A DNA stretch of 64,000 nucleotides from Tritonibacter scottomollicae (GTDB lineage Bacteria > Pseudomonadota > Alphaproteobacteria > Rhodobacterales > Rhodobacteraceae). The notes below the pieces were generated by a model. It was given only the letters and a program-made list of their open reading frames with translations, did no database searches and was not told where the DNA came from. The stretch is from the NCBI RefSeq assembly GCF_003003215.1, contig NZ_PVUF01000013.1, forward strand, positions 59,853 to 123,852. Direction: 5' to 3'. A program made the position numbers and the translations under genes. Shown here piece after piece: positions 16,661 to 23,911 of the stretch; the stretch's first letter is position 1, and the number at the start of each line of letters is the position of its first letter.

Positions 16661-17449
16661 TCAGCCCTGATATTCAGGCAGCGCCTGCATCTGCTCTCTG
16701 GTCATCATCGTATAGACGCGCACGCGGCCTTCCTTAGTTTCGACAGTCATATCATCAAGCTCCAGTTTGACGGGCTTGGCACCAATGCCGAGAAAACCAC
16801 CGACATCGACGACGACCGCGTTAATGTCACCCTCACTGTCCATCACGATGTCAGCGATCTCGCCGATCATCTCATCGTTGGCGTCAAAGGTTGTGGCCCC
16901 GGTCAGCGCGTCGGCACTCATTGGTGCACTAGTGTTGGACGGGTTCGCCGTTGTGGATGCTTCTACGCTCTCGGTCGGGCTAGTGTCTTCGCCGCTCAGG
17001 CCGGAGGTGTCGCCGCCCGCGCCAGACATCTCATAGGCGGGAGCTGTTTTCAGCGCTTCCGCCGGTGCGTTCAACACCAGGAAGTAGCCGTCTGCGCCGC
17101 CATCGGAATTACCGTTTCGCACAAATTGCAGCGCATCCATATCGACGGCGATCTGGTTCTCGCCGATGCCGAGGAAGCCTCCGATGTCGACCAGAATAGC
17201 CTCTGCGGTGCCGTCACGGCTCAGGATGACATCGTTGACTTCGCCAATATCAGCCCAGCCATCCTGCACGCCGTCCATGACATCCTTCAGGGCATCGTTT
17301 TCGGTCTGATAGATACGTTTTCCGACGAAAGATGAGGCATGGAATTCGGCCGGGCCTGCTTCGCTGCGAAACATGTCGCTGGTCTCGGTAGCCACAGCAG
17401 GCAAACCCATCGTGAGGACAAGGGACGTGGATATAAGAAGGTTTTTCAT
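16661..17449 (-). CDS. secreted protein with two PRC-barrel domains
   Basis: The 262-residue protein has a signal peptide (NLLISTSLVLTMGLPAVA) and two PRC-barrel-like domains, at about residues 40-125 and 175-255. Each carries a near-identical core, VDIGGFLGIGENQIAV and VDVGGFLGIGAKPVKL, so they arose by duplication. A Ser/Thr/Glu-rich linker of about 45 residues joins them. PRC barrels are small beta folds that mediate protein or membrane contacts. Secreted forms in alphaproteobacteria are often induced by stress. An EcfG-type promoter lies 54 bases upstream of the ATG, which ties this gene to the PhyR regulon. The molecular role is unknown. Confidence 0.85.
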   Translation of the reverse strand: MKNLLISTSLVLTMGLPAVATETSDMFRSEAGPAEFHASSFVGKRIYQTENDALKDVMDGVQDGWADIGEVNDVILSRDGTAEAILVDIGGFLGIGENQIAVDMDALQFVRNGNSDGGADGYFLVLNAPAEALKTAPAYEMSGAGGDTSGLSGEDTSPTESVEASTTANPSNTSAPMSADALTGATTFDANDEMIGEIADIVMDSEGDINAVVVDVGGFLGIGAKPVKLELDDMTVETKEGRVRVYTMMTREQMQALPEYQG

Positions 17450-17502
17450 GGCTTTAGCTCCTATTTCGTGACTTCATATGCGGGCTCGTGCTTCAGTCAG
17501 AC

Positions 17503-17527
17503 AACGTGGCGATGCGAGCATGGTTCC
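17503..17527 (-). promoter_or_regulatory. EcfG-type promoter of the PRC-barrel gene
   Basis: On the minus strand GGAAC (17527-17523) and CGTT (17506-17503) are 16 bases apart. The ATG is at 17449. Confidence 0.8.
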
Positions 17528-17609
17528 CTTGCGTGCGGCATATTGTGCGCCATGGGCGAGAACTGGCGCACATCTGTTTGCAACCGGGAAAACGGCAGGG
17601 AGCTGAACG

Positions 17610-17641
17610 AAAAAAAAAGGCCGCCCCGATGCGGGACGGCC
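17610..17641 (-). terminator. intrinsic terminator of the nepR-ecfG-kinase operon
   Basis: A 9-bp GC-rich stem with one mismatch (17619-17627 with 17633-17641) is followed on the minus strand by nine T (17618-17610), just after the kinase stop codon. Confidence 0.85.
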
Positions 17642-17670
17642 GGCAAGATATTTCGCGGCGCGTGCCGGGA

Positions 17671-19521
17671 TCAGCCTTCGTCGTAGACCCCGGACAATGC
17701 CCGATCTTCCGCCTCGAAGGGAAGTGTCTCGAACGTGATGCTCACCTCATAGCTGTCTTCACCTTCGGTAATCTGAGGGCTGCACTCCAGCTGTCGGGCG
17801 AACCCGCGGATCAGTTGGCTGCCGAGGCCGGTGCTTTCATCCTCAAATTCAGTGCTGTCGTCCGATATGGAATTCGTGATCGTCAGGCACACTTGCAGGT
17901 CATCCAGTACCTCGAGCGACACTTTCACCCAGCGTTCGCCATTCTTGTCGACGCCCAGGTACTTCAACGCATTGGTCGCAGCTTCGACGGTGAGCAGGGA
18001 CAGTGGCACTGCCTGATCCGGATACAGCACGACAGAGTCGAGCGAAATATCGATCTTGGGCACCGGTGCGCTGGTCGGGGCCAACTCGGTCAGCGGCTTA
18101 ACCACATCCCGCAGCAGATCACTGGCTTGGACCCGACCCAGCTCGGAGGCCTGGTAGAGCGTCTGGTGCACAGTTGCCATGCTGGTCACGCGGCGATTGA
18201 CGGTCTGTAGCGCGGCGGCGGTGGTCTTGTTCGTAGTGCGCCGGATCTGCATGGAGATAATCGAGGAAATGAGCTGCAGGTTGTTCTTCACCCGATGATG
18301 AAGCTCTTTCAGCAGCACATCCTTGTCGTGCATTGCGTCAAAGAGCTGGGCCTCGTCGTGCAGCAATTTCTCCGCTACCTGAGTGAACTGGTTTTCGATC
18401 ACTTCCAATTCATGTGGCATGTAGGTGCCGTCTGGTTTTTCCGGCAATACGCGGGCGCGTGCGAACTGACGCATCTGCAGGCCAATCAGCCGCAGATACC
18501 GGACGACCTGACGGTCCAGTGCGATATAAATCAGGAATAGGCTGACCAGCCACATCAGCATCGGAAACAGCGCAGGCGTCAGCAGCAGGCTTTTCAGGAC
18601 GCCGGTTTCTGACGGTGTGTGTTTTCCGTCCGGGTCCCAACTTCCAATCACATAAAACCCATCGCTCAGCACCGGGACAATGGAGAAAAGCCGGGTCTGA
18701 CCTGCGGCGTTCTCTGTTTCGATGTGTCGGGGGTTGAGCGCGATAAGTTCCTTGATGCTCATGCCGGCTGGCAACCGCTCCAAGGCAGTTTCCCGCGCCC
18801 CTGAAGCGCTGAGGATTTCTCCTTCGGCGCTCAACGTGACGAGGTCGATGGGGCGTTCCCCCAACTTGGCCTGGAACTGCTTGTCTATGCGGTCGTGCGG
18901 AACGTGAATGATCTGGTTGCCGATAAAGGCATCACTGTCGTCAAACACAGGTTCCGACACGATCAGAACGGAGCTACCGGCGACAGGACCAAAGGAATTT
19001 ACCCGCACCTCGCGCTCGGGGCGGCGCATCCAGTCCGGGAAATTCGGATTGGCCGAGTAATCAATGGTGAGATTGCTGGACGCGCAGCTCATGACGCCGT
19101 CTCTCGGCAGGAAACCGGCAAAGCTGTAGCGGTCTTCAGTTGCTTCGATGAACCGCCCCATCAGCGACTTGCACCGTTCGACATCGGTCGCCAAATCCGG
19201 CACAGACAGCGCGAGCGTTTCCGCAGCAGCGAAAGCGGATTTGATGATCTCGCGCTCTTCCTGCGCAAACTCCGCCGTAAGGGCCTGCAGGCTCAGATTA
19301 TTGGATTCTGCGACCTCTTGTTGCAGGCGCACGGTCTGGTCTACCGCGATCAGGCCGAGGGGCACCATCGCAACAGAAAGCAAGACGGCGAGGCGAACAG
19401 ACAGCCCGCGCGCCCAGGCGAAGGGCCTGGATGCGTCGTTTGTATCATGGGGGAGAGAGTCGTTTTTGGGGTCACCCCGGCCACGCATGATGGCCAGGGA
19501 CGGGAAGTTCATTCTGTTCAC
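17671..19521 (-). CDS. sensor histidine kinase of the general stress response (HisKA_2 type)
   Basis: A 616-residue membrane kinase likely to act on PhyR. A membrane helix at about residues 40-62 and a second at about 295-325 flank a large periplasmic sensor region of roughly 230 residues. The phosphoacceptor motif ELHHRVKNNLQL near residue 408 is the HisKA_2 type, shared with PhyK-like kinases. The ATPase region shows VEAATNALKY and STGLGSQLI. Its GTG start at 19521 overlaps the ecfG stop (GTGA); an ATG at 19512 is an alternative. It is third in nepR-ecfG-kinase, a common arrangement around phyR. The signal sensed is unknown. Confidence 0.87.
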   Translation of the reverse strand: MNRMNFPSLAIMRGRGDPKNDSLPHDTNDASRPFAWARGLSVRLAVLLSVAMVPLGLIAVDQTVRLQQEVAESNNLSLQALTAEFAQEEREIIKSAFAAAETLALSVPDLATDVERCKSLMGRFIEATEDRYSFAGFLPRDGVMSCASSNLTIDYSANPNFPDWMRRPEREVRVNSFGPVAGSSVLIVSEPVFDDSDAFIGNQIIHVPHDRIDKQFQAKLGERPIDLVTLSAEGEILSASGARETALERLPAGMSIKELIALNPRHIETENAAGQTRLFSIVPVLSDGFYVIGSWDPDGKHTPSETGVLKSLLLTPALFPMLMWLVSLFLIYIALDRQVVRYLRLIGLQMRQFARARVLPEKPDGTYMPHELEVIENQFTQVAEKLLHDEAQLFDAMHDKDVLLKELHHRVKNNLQLISSIISMQIRRTTNKTTAAALQTVNRRVTSMATVHQTLYQASELGRVQASDLLRDVVKPLTELAPTSAPVPKIDISLDSVVLYPDQAVPLSLLTVEAATNALKYLGVDKNGERWVKVSLEVLDDLQVCLTITNSISDDSTEFEDESTGLGSQLIRGFARQLECSPQITEGEDSYEVSITFETLPFEAEDRALSGVYDEG

Positions 19522-20075
19522 GCGGCGGTTCCACCACTTGCTGCGACAACGGCGTGGGTGGCTGCATCCGTCAACTCCATGCGATCATCAGAGTTCATCT
19601 GCATCTTGAGAGTGAGTGCCTCGCGCCCACGGTTAAGGCGGCTCTTGACGGTGCCGACCTTTACGCCGCAGACGTCGGCCGCCTCTTCGTAGGAATATTG
19701 CAGCACGCCGATCAGCGTCAGGATCTCGCGCTGCTCGACCGGCAGTTCGCCAAGGGCGCGGCGGAACTCGGCAAGCTGCAACCGTCCATCATGTGCCGGT
19801 TTGACCGAGATGCTCTCGGTAATCGCCCCGCTGGAATCTTCGACCTCGCGCACCGCTTTGCGGCGGTTCGAATAGAAGGTGTTGCGCAGGATGGTAAACA
19901 GCCAGGCCCGCATATTGGTGCCTTCCTGGAACTTTTCCAGGTTTGTCCATGCTTTCAACACGGTGTCCTGTACCAAGTCATCGGCAGCGGCGTCATTTCG
20001 GGTCAAACTCATGGCGAAGGCGCGCAGCACCTTCATATGGCTGGTCAGTTCAGCCTTGGCATCCTGTCGGTCCAT
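19518..20075 (-). CDS. ecfG: general stress sigma factor EcfG
   Basis: A 185-residue ECF sigma factor. Region 2 (SLTRNDAAADDLVQDTVLKA, about residues 23-43, then NMRAWLFTILRN) and region 4 (LPVEQREILTLIGVLQYSYE through VKSRLNRGREAL, about 110-157) are complete, with no extra C-terminal domain. Position next to nepR and phyR identifies it as the EcfG sigma factor that drives the general stress regulon. NepR holds it inactive until phosphorylated PhyR titrates NepR. Its ATG overlaps the nepR stop by one base (TAATG), so the anti-sigma factor and sigma factor are made in balance. Confidence 0.93.
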   Translation of the reverse strand: MDRQDAKAELTSHMKVLRAFAMSLTRNDAAADDLVQDTVLKAWTNLEKFQEGTNMRAWLFTILRNTFYSNRRKAVREVEDSSGAITESISVKPAHDGRLQLAEFRRALGELPVEQREILTLIGVLQYSYEEAADVCGVKVGTVKSRLNRGREALTLKMQMNSDDRMELTDAATHAVVAASGGTAA

Positions 20076-20272
20076 TATTCGGCCTCCTCCTGCGAGTGGG
20101 AGGGCATGCCAGCTGCCTGACCCGCCCCATTCGCAACCGGGATCTTGTCCAGACGATCAAGCAGCTCCATCAGATGCGGCGGTAAATCCGCGTTTGCATC
20201 CTCGACAAAAACCTTCTTCAGGTTTTCGTCGATCAGAGTGTCCCATGGCTGATTCTGAGGCCTGTTTGCCAT
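20075..20272 (-). CDS. nepR: anti-sigma factor NepR
   Basis: A 65-residue anti-sigma factor that binds EcfG and is released by phosphorylated PhyR. The conserved central part is two amphipathic helices: IDENLKKVFVEDAN (about residues 14-27) and PPHLMELLDRLDKIP (about 31-45). Both flanks look disordered, as in other NepR proteins. The ATG at 20272 is preferred over a GTG at 20290 because GGGAG sits seven bases before it. It is the first gene of the operon and is read from one arm of the palindromic EcfG promoter, so the system feeds back on itself. Confidence 0.93.
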   Translation of the reverse strand: MANRPQNQPWDTLIDENLKKVFVEDANADLPPHLMELLDRLDKIPVANGAGQAAGMPSHSQEEAE

Positions 20273-20321
20273 TCGTTTCTCCCGCAACACCTTTTACCTT
20301 CAGGCGTAAGTTAAATTACAT

Positions 20322-20364
20322 TTCTATGGAACAAACGCGAAGACCGTGCGTTTGTTCCATAGAA
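20322..20364. promoter_or_regulatory. palindromic pair of divergent EcfG promoters (nepR and phyR)
   Basis: A perfect 17-base inverted repeat (20322-20338 with 20348-20364, 9-base loop). On the plus strand GGAAC (20328-20332) is 16 bases from CGTT (20349-20352) and faces phyR. On the minus strand GGAAC (20358-20354) is 16 bases from CGTT (20337-20334) and faces nepR. Each arm therefore holds the -35 of one promoter and the -10 of the other. Confidence 0.85.
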
Positions 20365-20388
20365 TTTTTGGTGACAGGAGAAAAAAAA

Positions 20389-21210
20389 TTGTCGACCTCT
20401 ACAACAGGACAAGCCCTGACTCTGTCGGACCTCATCGCACCGCATCTGCCCTATTTGCGCCGCTATGCACGTGCGCTGACCGGGGCTCAGTCCTCTGGCG
20501 ACACCTATGCGGCTTCCACTCTGGAGGCGATCCTGACTGATCCTTCCTGTTTTGATGCGGAAGAAGTCGGAGGCAAAGTCGCCCTCTTCAAAGTGTTCCA
20601 CAAACTCTGGGGCAGCTCTGGCCAGCCCGTTGCCGAATTTGATGAGGGCCCGCGCGCGCGGGCTTTGCAGCATCTGGCATCTCTCACGCCCAACACCCGC
20701 GAAGCGCTTTTGCTGAACACGGTCGAAGCATTTTCCGTCAGTGAAGTCGCTGAGGTCATGGAAATCGAGGCAGATGAGGCAGCACGACTGATCCAGCTGG
20801 CCCGCGACGAGATGCAGCAGGCTGTGACCGGAAAGATCATGATCATCGAGGATGAGGCGATCATTGCGATGGATCTCGAAGGCATTGCCTCCATGATGGG
20901 GCATGAGGTGACCGGGATCGCACGGACGCGCAAGGCTGCCGTCAAGCTGGGCATGGAAGAGAAGCCGGATCTGATCCTTGCGGATATCCAGCTGGCCGAT
21001 AATTCGAGCGGCATTGATGCCGTGGCCGATCTGCTGGAAGAATTGGGCGATGTTCCGGTCATCTTCATCACGGCCTTCCCCGAGCGCCTGTTGACTGGCG
21101 AACGCCACGAGCCTGCGTTTATGATTGCCAAGCCTTATGTGCCCGATCAGGTGATCTCTGCCATCAGCCAGGCGATGTTCTTTTCATCGACCGATACGCT
21201 GACGAGCTGA
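20389..21210 (+). CDS. phyR: general stress response regulator PhyR
   Basis: A 273-residue anti-anti-sigma regulator. The N-terminal sigma-like domain (about residues 10-140, opening with LSDLIAPHLPYLRRYARAL) mimics EcfG and traps NepR once the C-terminal receiver is phosphorylated. The receiver (about 149-265) has IEDEA at 153-157, phosphoacceptor D199 in ILADIQL, T228 in the FITAFPERLLTG motif and K248. The start is a TTG at 20389, eight bases after AGGAG; the frame is open far upstream, through the palindromic promoter, but family alignment supports the TTG. It is divergent from nepR-ecfG and followed by a bidirectional terminator. Confidence 0.94.
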   Translation: MSTSTTGQALTLSDLIAPHLPYLRRYARALTGAQSSGDTYAASTLEAILTDPSCFDAEEVGGKVALFKVFHKLWGSSGQPVAEFDEGPRARALQHLASLTPNTREALLLNTVEAFSVSEVAEVMEIEADEAARLIQLARDEMQQAVTGKIMIIEDEAIIAMDLEGIASMMGHEVTGIARTRKAAVKLGMEEKPDLILADIQLADNSSGIDAVADLLEELGDVPVIFITAFPERLLTGERHEPAFMIAKPYVPDQVISAISQAMFFSSTDTLTS

Positions 21211-21305
21211 TCGCAGCCTTTGATGAAAGCTGAGAACCCTGGGTAGAGATGTCCGGGGTTTTTTCATGTCTGCAGCTCCGGTCGAGTGCGGGGCGAGCAG
21301 ATATG

Positions 21306-21343
21306 AAAACGCCCTGCGCACGTTTCAGTCCGCAGGGCGTTTT
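21306..21343. terminator. bidirectional terminator between phyR and dps
   Basis: A perfect 13-bp stem (21306-21318 with 21331-21343) includes A and T runs at its base, so it can end both the phyR transcript and the convergent dps transcript. Confidence 0.85.
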
Positions 21344-21362
21344 TCGTGGATGCGCCGCGATT

Positions 21363-21860
21363 TTACGAGGCGGACATTGCCCTCAGCATCCATGCGGCTT
21401 TTTCGTGAAAGGCCGCGCGTTCGGTCGCCAGATCGCCTGTGACCATATCCTTGCGCGCTTCCGCCAGTTCAATGAGCGCGTGCAGGCGGTGTGCCAGGCG
21501 CATGTGGTCACGTTCGAGATCCTTGCACATCTCACCAGCACTCGGCATCTGGCCCAGATCGTCGATTGCGCTGTCCGAAAGCACGCCGCTGATCTTGCCC
21601 GACGTCAGGTGCCCAAGGGCCCGGATGCGCTCAGCCAGCTCATCTGCGGCGGCGAACATATCCTGGTATTGGGCCTCGGTGAGATTGTGCAGCGAGAAGA
21701 ACAACGGCCCCTCGACGTTCCAGTGATAAATATGGGTCTTCAGAGTGAGACGGTACGTATCCGCCAGCACGTCGCTCAGCCCTTCGGCAATTGGCGTCGT
21801 ATCCCGAACACCGGTTTCCACTGGGGCGATTTGCGGTTTCACGTTTAGTGCAGCTGTCAT
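21363..21860 (-). CDS. dps: Dps-family DNA-protection ferritin
   Basis: The 165-residue product is a Dps-type mini-ferritin that binds DNA in starved cells and oxidises ferrous iron at inter-subunit sites. The ferroxidase residues are in THIYHWNVEGPLFFSLH (about residues 42-58) and the AAADELAERIRALG helix (about 70-83). It lies 50 bases after a DUF1328 gene whose EcfG-type promoter probably drives both, fitting the stress response role. The end is marked by the bidirectional terminator shared with phyR. Confidence 0.92.
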   Translation of the reverse strand: MTAALNVKPQIAPVETGVRDTTPIAEGLSDVLADTYRLTLKTHIYHWNVEGPLFFSLHNLTEAQYQDMFAAADELAERIRALGHLTSGKISGVLSDSAIDDLGQMPSAGEMCKDLERDHMRLAHRLHALIELAEARKDMVTGDLATERAAFHEKAAWMLRAMSAS

Positions 21861-21910
21861 GTCATATCCTTTCGAGCGAGGAAATCTTGGGGTTCGTCAG
21901 CGGCTGCCTG

Positions 21911-22072
21911 TTAGCGGCGTACAGCGCGAAAGATGATCGCGGCGACGAACAGCACCAGAAAGATGAAGAAGAGGATCTGTGCGATCCCGGCCGAGGCGCT
22001 GGCGATACCGCCAAAGCCAAAGACGGCCGCGATCAGCGCGATCACCAGGAATGTCAGTGCCCAACCAAGCAT
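21911..22072 (-). CDS. small DUF1328 (YtjA-type) membrane protein
   Basis: A 53-residue protein below common size cutoffs. It has two hydrophobic segments, [20 protein letters not shown] and a second at about residues 31-48 ([17 protein letters not shown]), joined by the glycine- and alanine-rich [11 protein letters not shown], and ends with RAVRR. This is the DUF1328/YtjA family. AAGGAG lies six bases before the ATG. An EcfG-type promoter is 55 bases upstream and dps follows. DUF1328 genes often belong to general stress regulons of alphaproteobacteria, but the function is unknown. Confidence 0.88.
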   Translation of the reverse strand: MLGWALTFLVIALIAAVFGFGGIASASAGIAQILFFIFLVLFVAAIIFRAVRR

Positions 22073-22126
22073 GGGAGTCTCCTTTGCCGTGTTACGTTGC
22101 TCGCCCGTTGCGAGCTTCGATAATAC

Positions 22127-22151
22127 AACGGGAACAACGTGCTTTTGTTCC
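22127..22151 (-). promoter_or_regulatory. EcfG-type promoter of the DUF1328-dps operon
   Basis: On the minus strand GGAAC (22151-22147) and CGTT (22130-22127) are 16 bases apart. The first start codon is at 22072. The remaining gap to the tonB stop at 22326 shows no gene. Confidence 0.8.
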
Positions 22152-22325
22152 GCTCACGTTCAGGGAAACTTGGGTTTAGTTCCGTGGCAGGGGTGCGACG
22201 GTCCGGGCCATGGGCCAGAAATGACGGGTTCGCCTGTCCATGCGCGCGCTGGTTTCAGTGCGCCGCTCTTGATGACAGTTTTTGCGAAAAACCGACAGTT
22301 CAGTCCGCGTATGTCCGCGGTTATT

Positions 22326-23141
22326 TCAGCGGTTAAAGACCAGTTTGAGCGAGAAAGAAAACTGCGATCCCGGAAGGTCGCGCGGCGCTTTGCGGAAGCG
22401 GCGGGCGCTTGCAATCGCACGTAGGGCAGCTTGATCAAAGGCAGCAGAGCCGGAAGACCGGGCAACTCCGTAGTTCAAGAGTTGGCCATCCCGGCTGACC
22501 GTCAGGGTGACCACGACGGCAGCGTCGCCACGCCCGCCGGAGGGGTAGCGCTGACGGCGTGCGATACTGGCGCGGATCTTTGCACCCCATACCGCCCTGA
22601 GCTTGGCTTGTCGGCCTTTGCTGGCGGTGCTCGTCCGTGTCTCGGCGGACGCGCCGGCCTGACTGCCGCCACCGGAACCGGCTGCACGTTGCTCGGCCCG
22701 ACCTGTGCTGGTGGTGTCGGCTTTCTGTGCCGTTTCGGGAATGTCTTCTGGCTCTGGCTCTGGCTCTGGTTCCGGCTCAGGCTTTGGTTCCGGCGGAGGA
22801 GTCGTGTCGATTTCCGGTGTCGCAGTGTCTTCCGGTTCGCTCATGGCCAGCCGGACCTCGGCTCGCGGCGCAGGCGCGCTTTCGACCTGCGGCAGCTCTG
22901 GCGGGGCAGTATCCATATCGGGTGTGTCGAGGGTTTCTTCCAGAACCGGGGGTGTTTCCGGCGGTCGTTCCCACTTTTGCACCATCTCACGGACCGTGGG
23001 TGCGGCCCCGGCAAGAGAGATGAGGGCTTCACCGCCCGCCCCAGCATCTTCGCTGCCATCGGCGGGGATGTTTGCAAAAATTGCCACATGCGCCGCGATC
23101 GCCAGCGCGGCAAACAGGCTACCTTCTATCCAGTGTTTCAT
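22326..23141 (-). CDS. tonB: TonB-like energy transducer
   Basis: A 271-residue TonB protein. It has an N-terminal membrane anchor (about residues 8-25, FAALAIAAHVAIFA), a long Pro/Glu-rich periplasmic spacer with a (PE/PK) repeat at about 117-133, and the C-terminal TonB domain (about 185-271) with RRQRYPSGGRGDAAVVVTL and a terminal SFSLKLVFNR. It transmits the proton gradient from ExbB-ExbD to outer membrane receptors, probably the siderophore receptor in this window. Its ATG overlaps the exbD stop (4 bases), so exbB-exbD-exbD-tonB is one operon. Confidence 0.9.
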   Translation of the reverse strand: MKHWIEGSLFAALAIAAHVAIFANIPADGSEDAGAGGEALISLAGAAPTVREMVQKWERPPETPPVLEETLDTPDMDTAPPELPQVESAPAPRAEVRLAMSEPEDTATPEIDTTPPPEPKPEPEPEPEPEPEDIPETAQKADTTSTGRAEQRAAGSGGGSQAGASAETRTSTASKGRQAKLRAVWGAKIRASIARRQRYPSGGRGDAAVVVTLTVSRDGQLLNYGVARSSGSAAFDQAALRAIASARRFRKAPRDLPGSQFSFSLKLVFNR

Positions 23142-23524
23142 TTCGGGCTCACCACCAGTTCGACGCGGGCAAACCCGGCAGCCGACAGATCTCTCAGCAA
23201 TCCGGCGGCGGTGGCCGCTTCAAGCTCTGCATCGGCCCGCAATTGCAGCACGGCGTCAGCTGACGAGATCTCTGCCAGGCGGGCCAATGCCGCATCGCCA
23301 TCCTGCCCGTCAAACGACAACCTGCCAGCTTTGTCGACATAGAGCGTTGCGTCGGCGTCCAGTGGTGTCTCCAAATCTGCTTCGGGTGGGTTCACCTCAA
23401 AGGGATCGGGTTGGGCCAGGCGGGACGTCATCAGAAAGAAGATCAACAGCAGAAAGACCACGTTGATCATTGGAACTATCGATTCCGCGCGTGGGCGGCG
23501 GGGGGCGTCTGTCAGGTCCATCAA
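23138..23524 (-). CDS. exbD: ExbD/TolR-family protein (second copy)
   Basis: A 128-residue ExbD. One membrane helix (about residues 18-36, VPMINVVFLLLIFFLMTSR) contains the family's proton-path region, although the usual Asp is replaced by Asn in MINVVF, in contrast to the upstream copy (MIDVVF). A periplasmic domain follows. It lies three bases after the other exbD and overlaps tonB by four. The Asp-to-Asn change means this copy may be structural rather than proton-carrying. Confidence 0.88.
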   Translation of the reverse strand: MMDLTDAPRRPRAESIVPMINVVFLLLIFFLMTSRLAQPDPFEVNPPEADLETPLDADATLYVDKAGRLSFDGQDGDAALARLAEISSADAVLQLRADAELEAATAAGLLRDLSAAGFARVELVVSPK

Positions 23525-23527
23525 CGA

Positions 23528-23905
23528 CTACTCCACCAACACGACGGAGGTGAACCCTTCGCCGCGCAGCACTTCGGTGAGGGTCACGATGCGTTGCAGG
23601 CTCGCGCCGTCCTTGCCGCGCAGGATCAGCACGTCGGCCTTGTCCTCGACCAACGGCGTCAGTGCGACCGCCAGTTCGGTTTCCGCCACTGGTCTGCCGT
23701 TCACATAGACCTCGGTCGGCGCGACATCGATCAGGCGGGGTGGGCCGGTGTACTCACCGCCACCCGCCGCAAGCGGCAATGGCAAGGCCGCGTCGATGCC
23801 AAAGCGTGACGCCAGCATGAAAAACACCAGCAAAAGGAACACCACGTCGATCATCGGCGTGAGGCTCGGCTTGCGCCGGGGGCGGGCAGGGGTGTCGAAC
23901 AGCAT
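23528..23905 (-). CDS. exbD: ExbD/TolR-family protein (first copy)
   Basis: A 125-residue ExbD with one N-terminal membrane helix (about residues 15-36, PMIDVVFLLLVFFMLASRF) that carries the essential membrane Asp (D19), and a periplasmic domain of about 85 residues. It is the second gene of the exbB-exbD-exbD-tonB operon, six bases after exbB. Together with ExbB it forms the proton-driven motor that energises TonB. Confidence 0.9.
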   Translation of the reverse strand: MLFDTPARPRRKPSLTPMIDVVFLLLVFFMLASRFGIDAALPLPLAAGGGEYTGPPRLIDVAPTEVYVNGRPVAETELAVALTPLVEDKADVLILRGKDGASLQRIVTLTEVLRGEGFTSVVLVE

Positions 23906-23911
23906 TGCGGA

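Noticed and set aside
19879..20388. Open frame upstream of the phyR TTG start.
   Set aside because: It runs antisense through ecfG and nepR and through the palindromic promoter; PhyR homologues begin at the chosen start.
22736..22800. Short tandem DNA repeat in tonB.
   Set aside because: It encodes the usual Pro-Glu/Pro-Lys periplasmic spacer of TonB.
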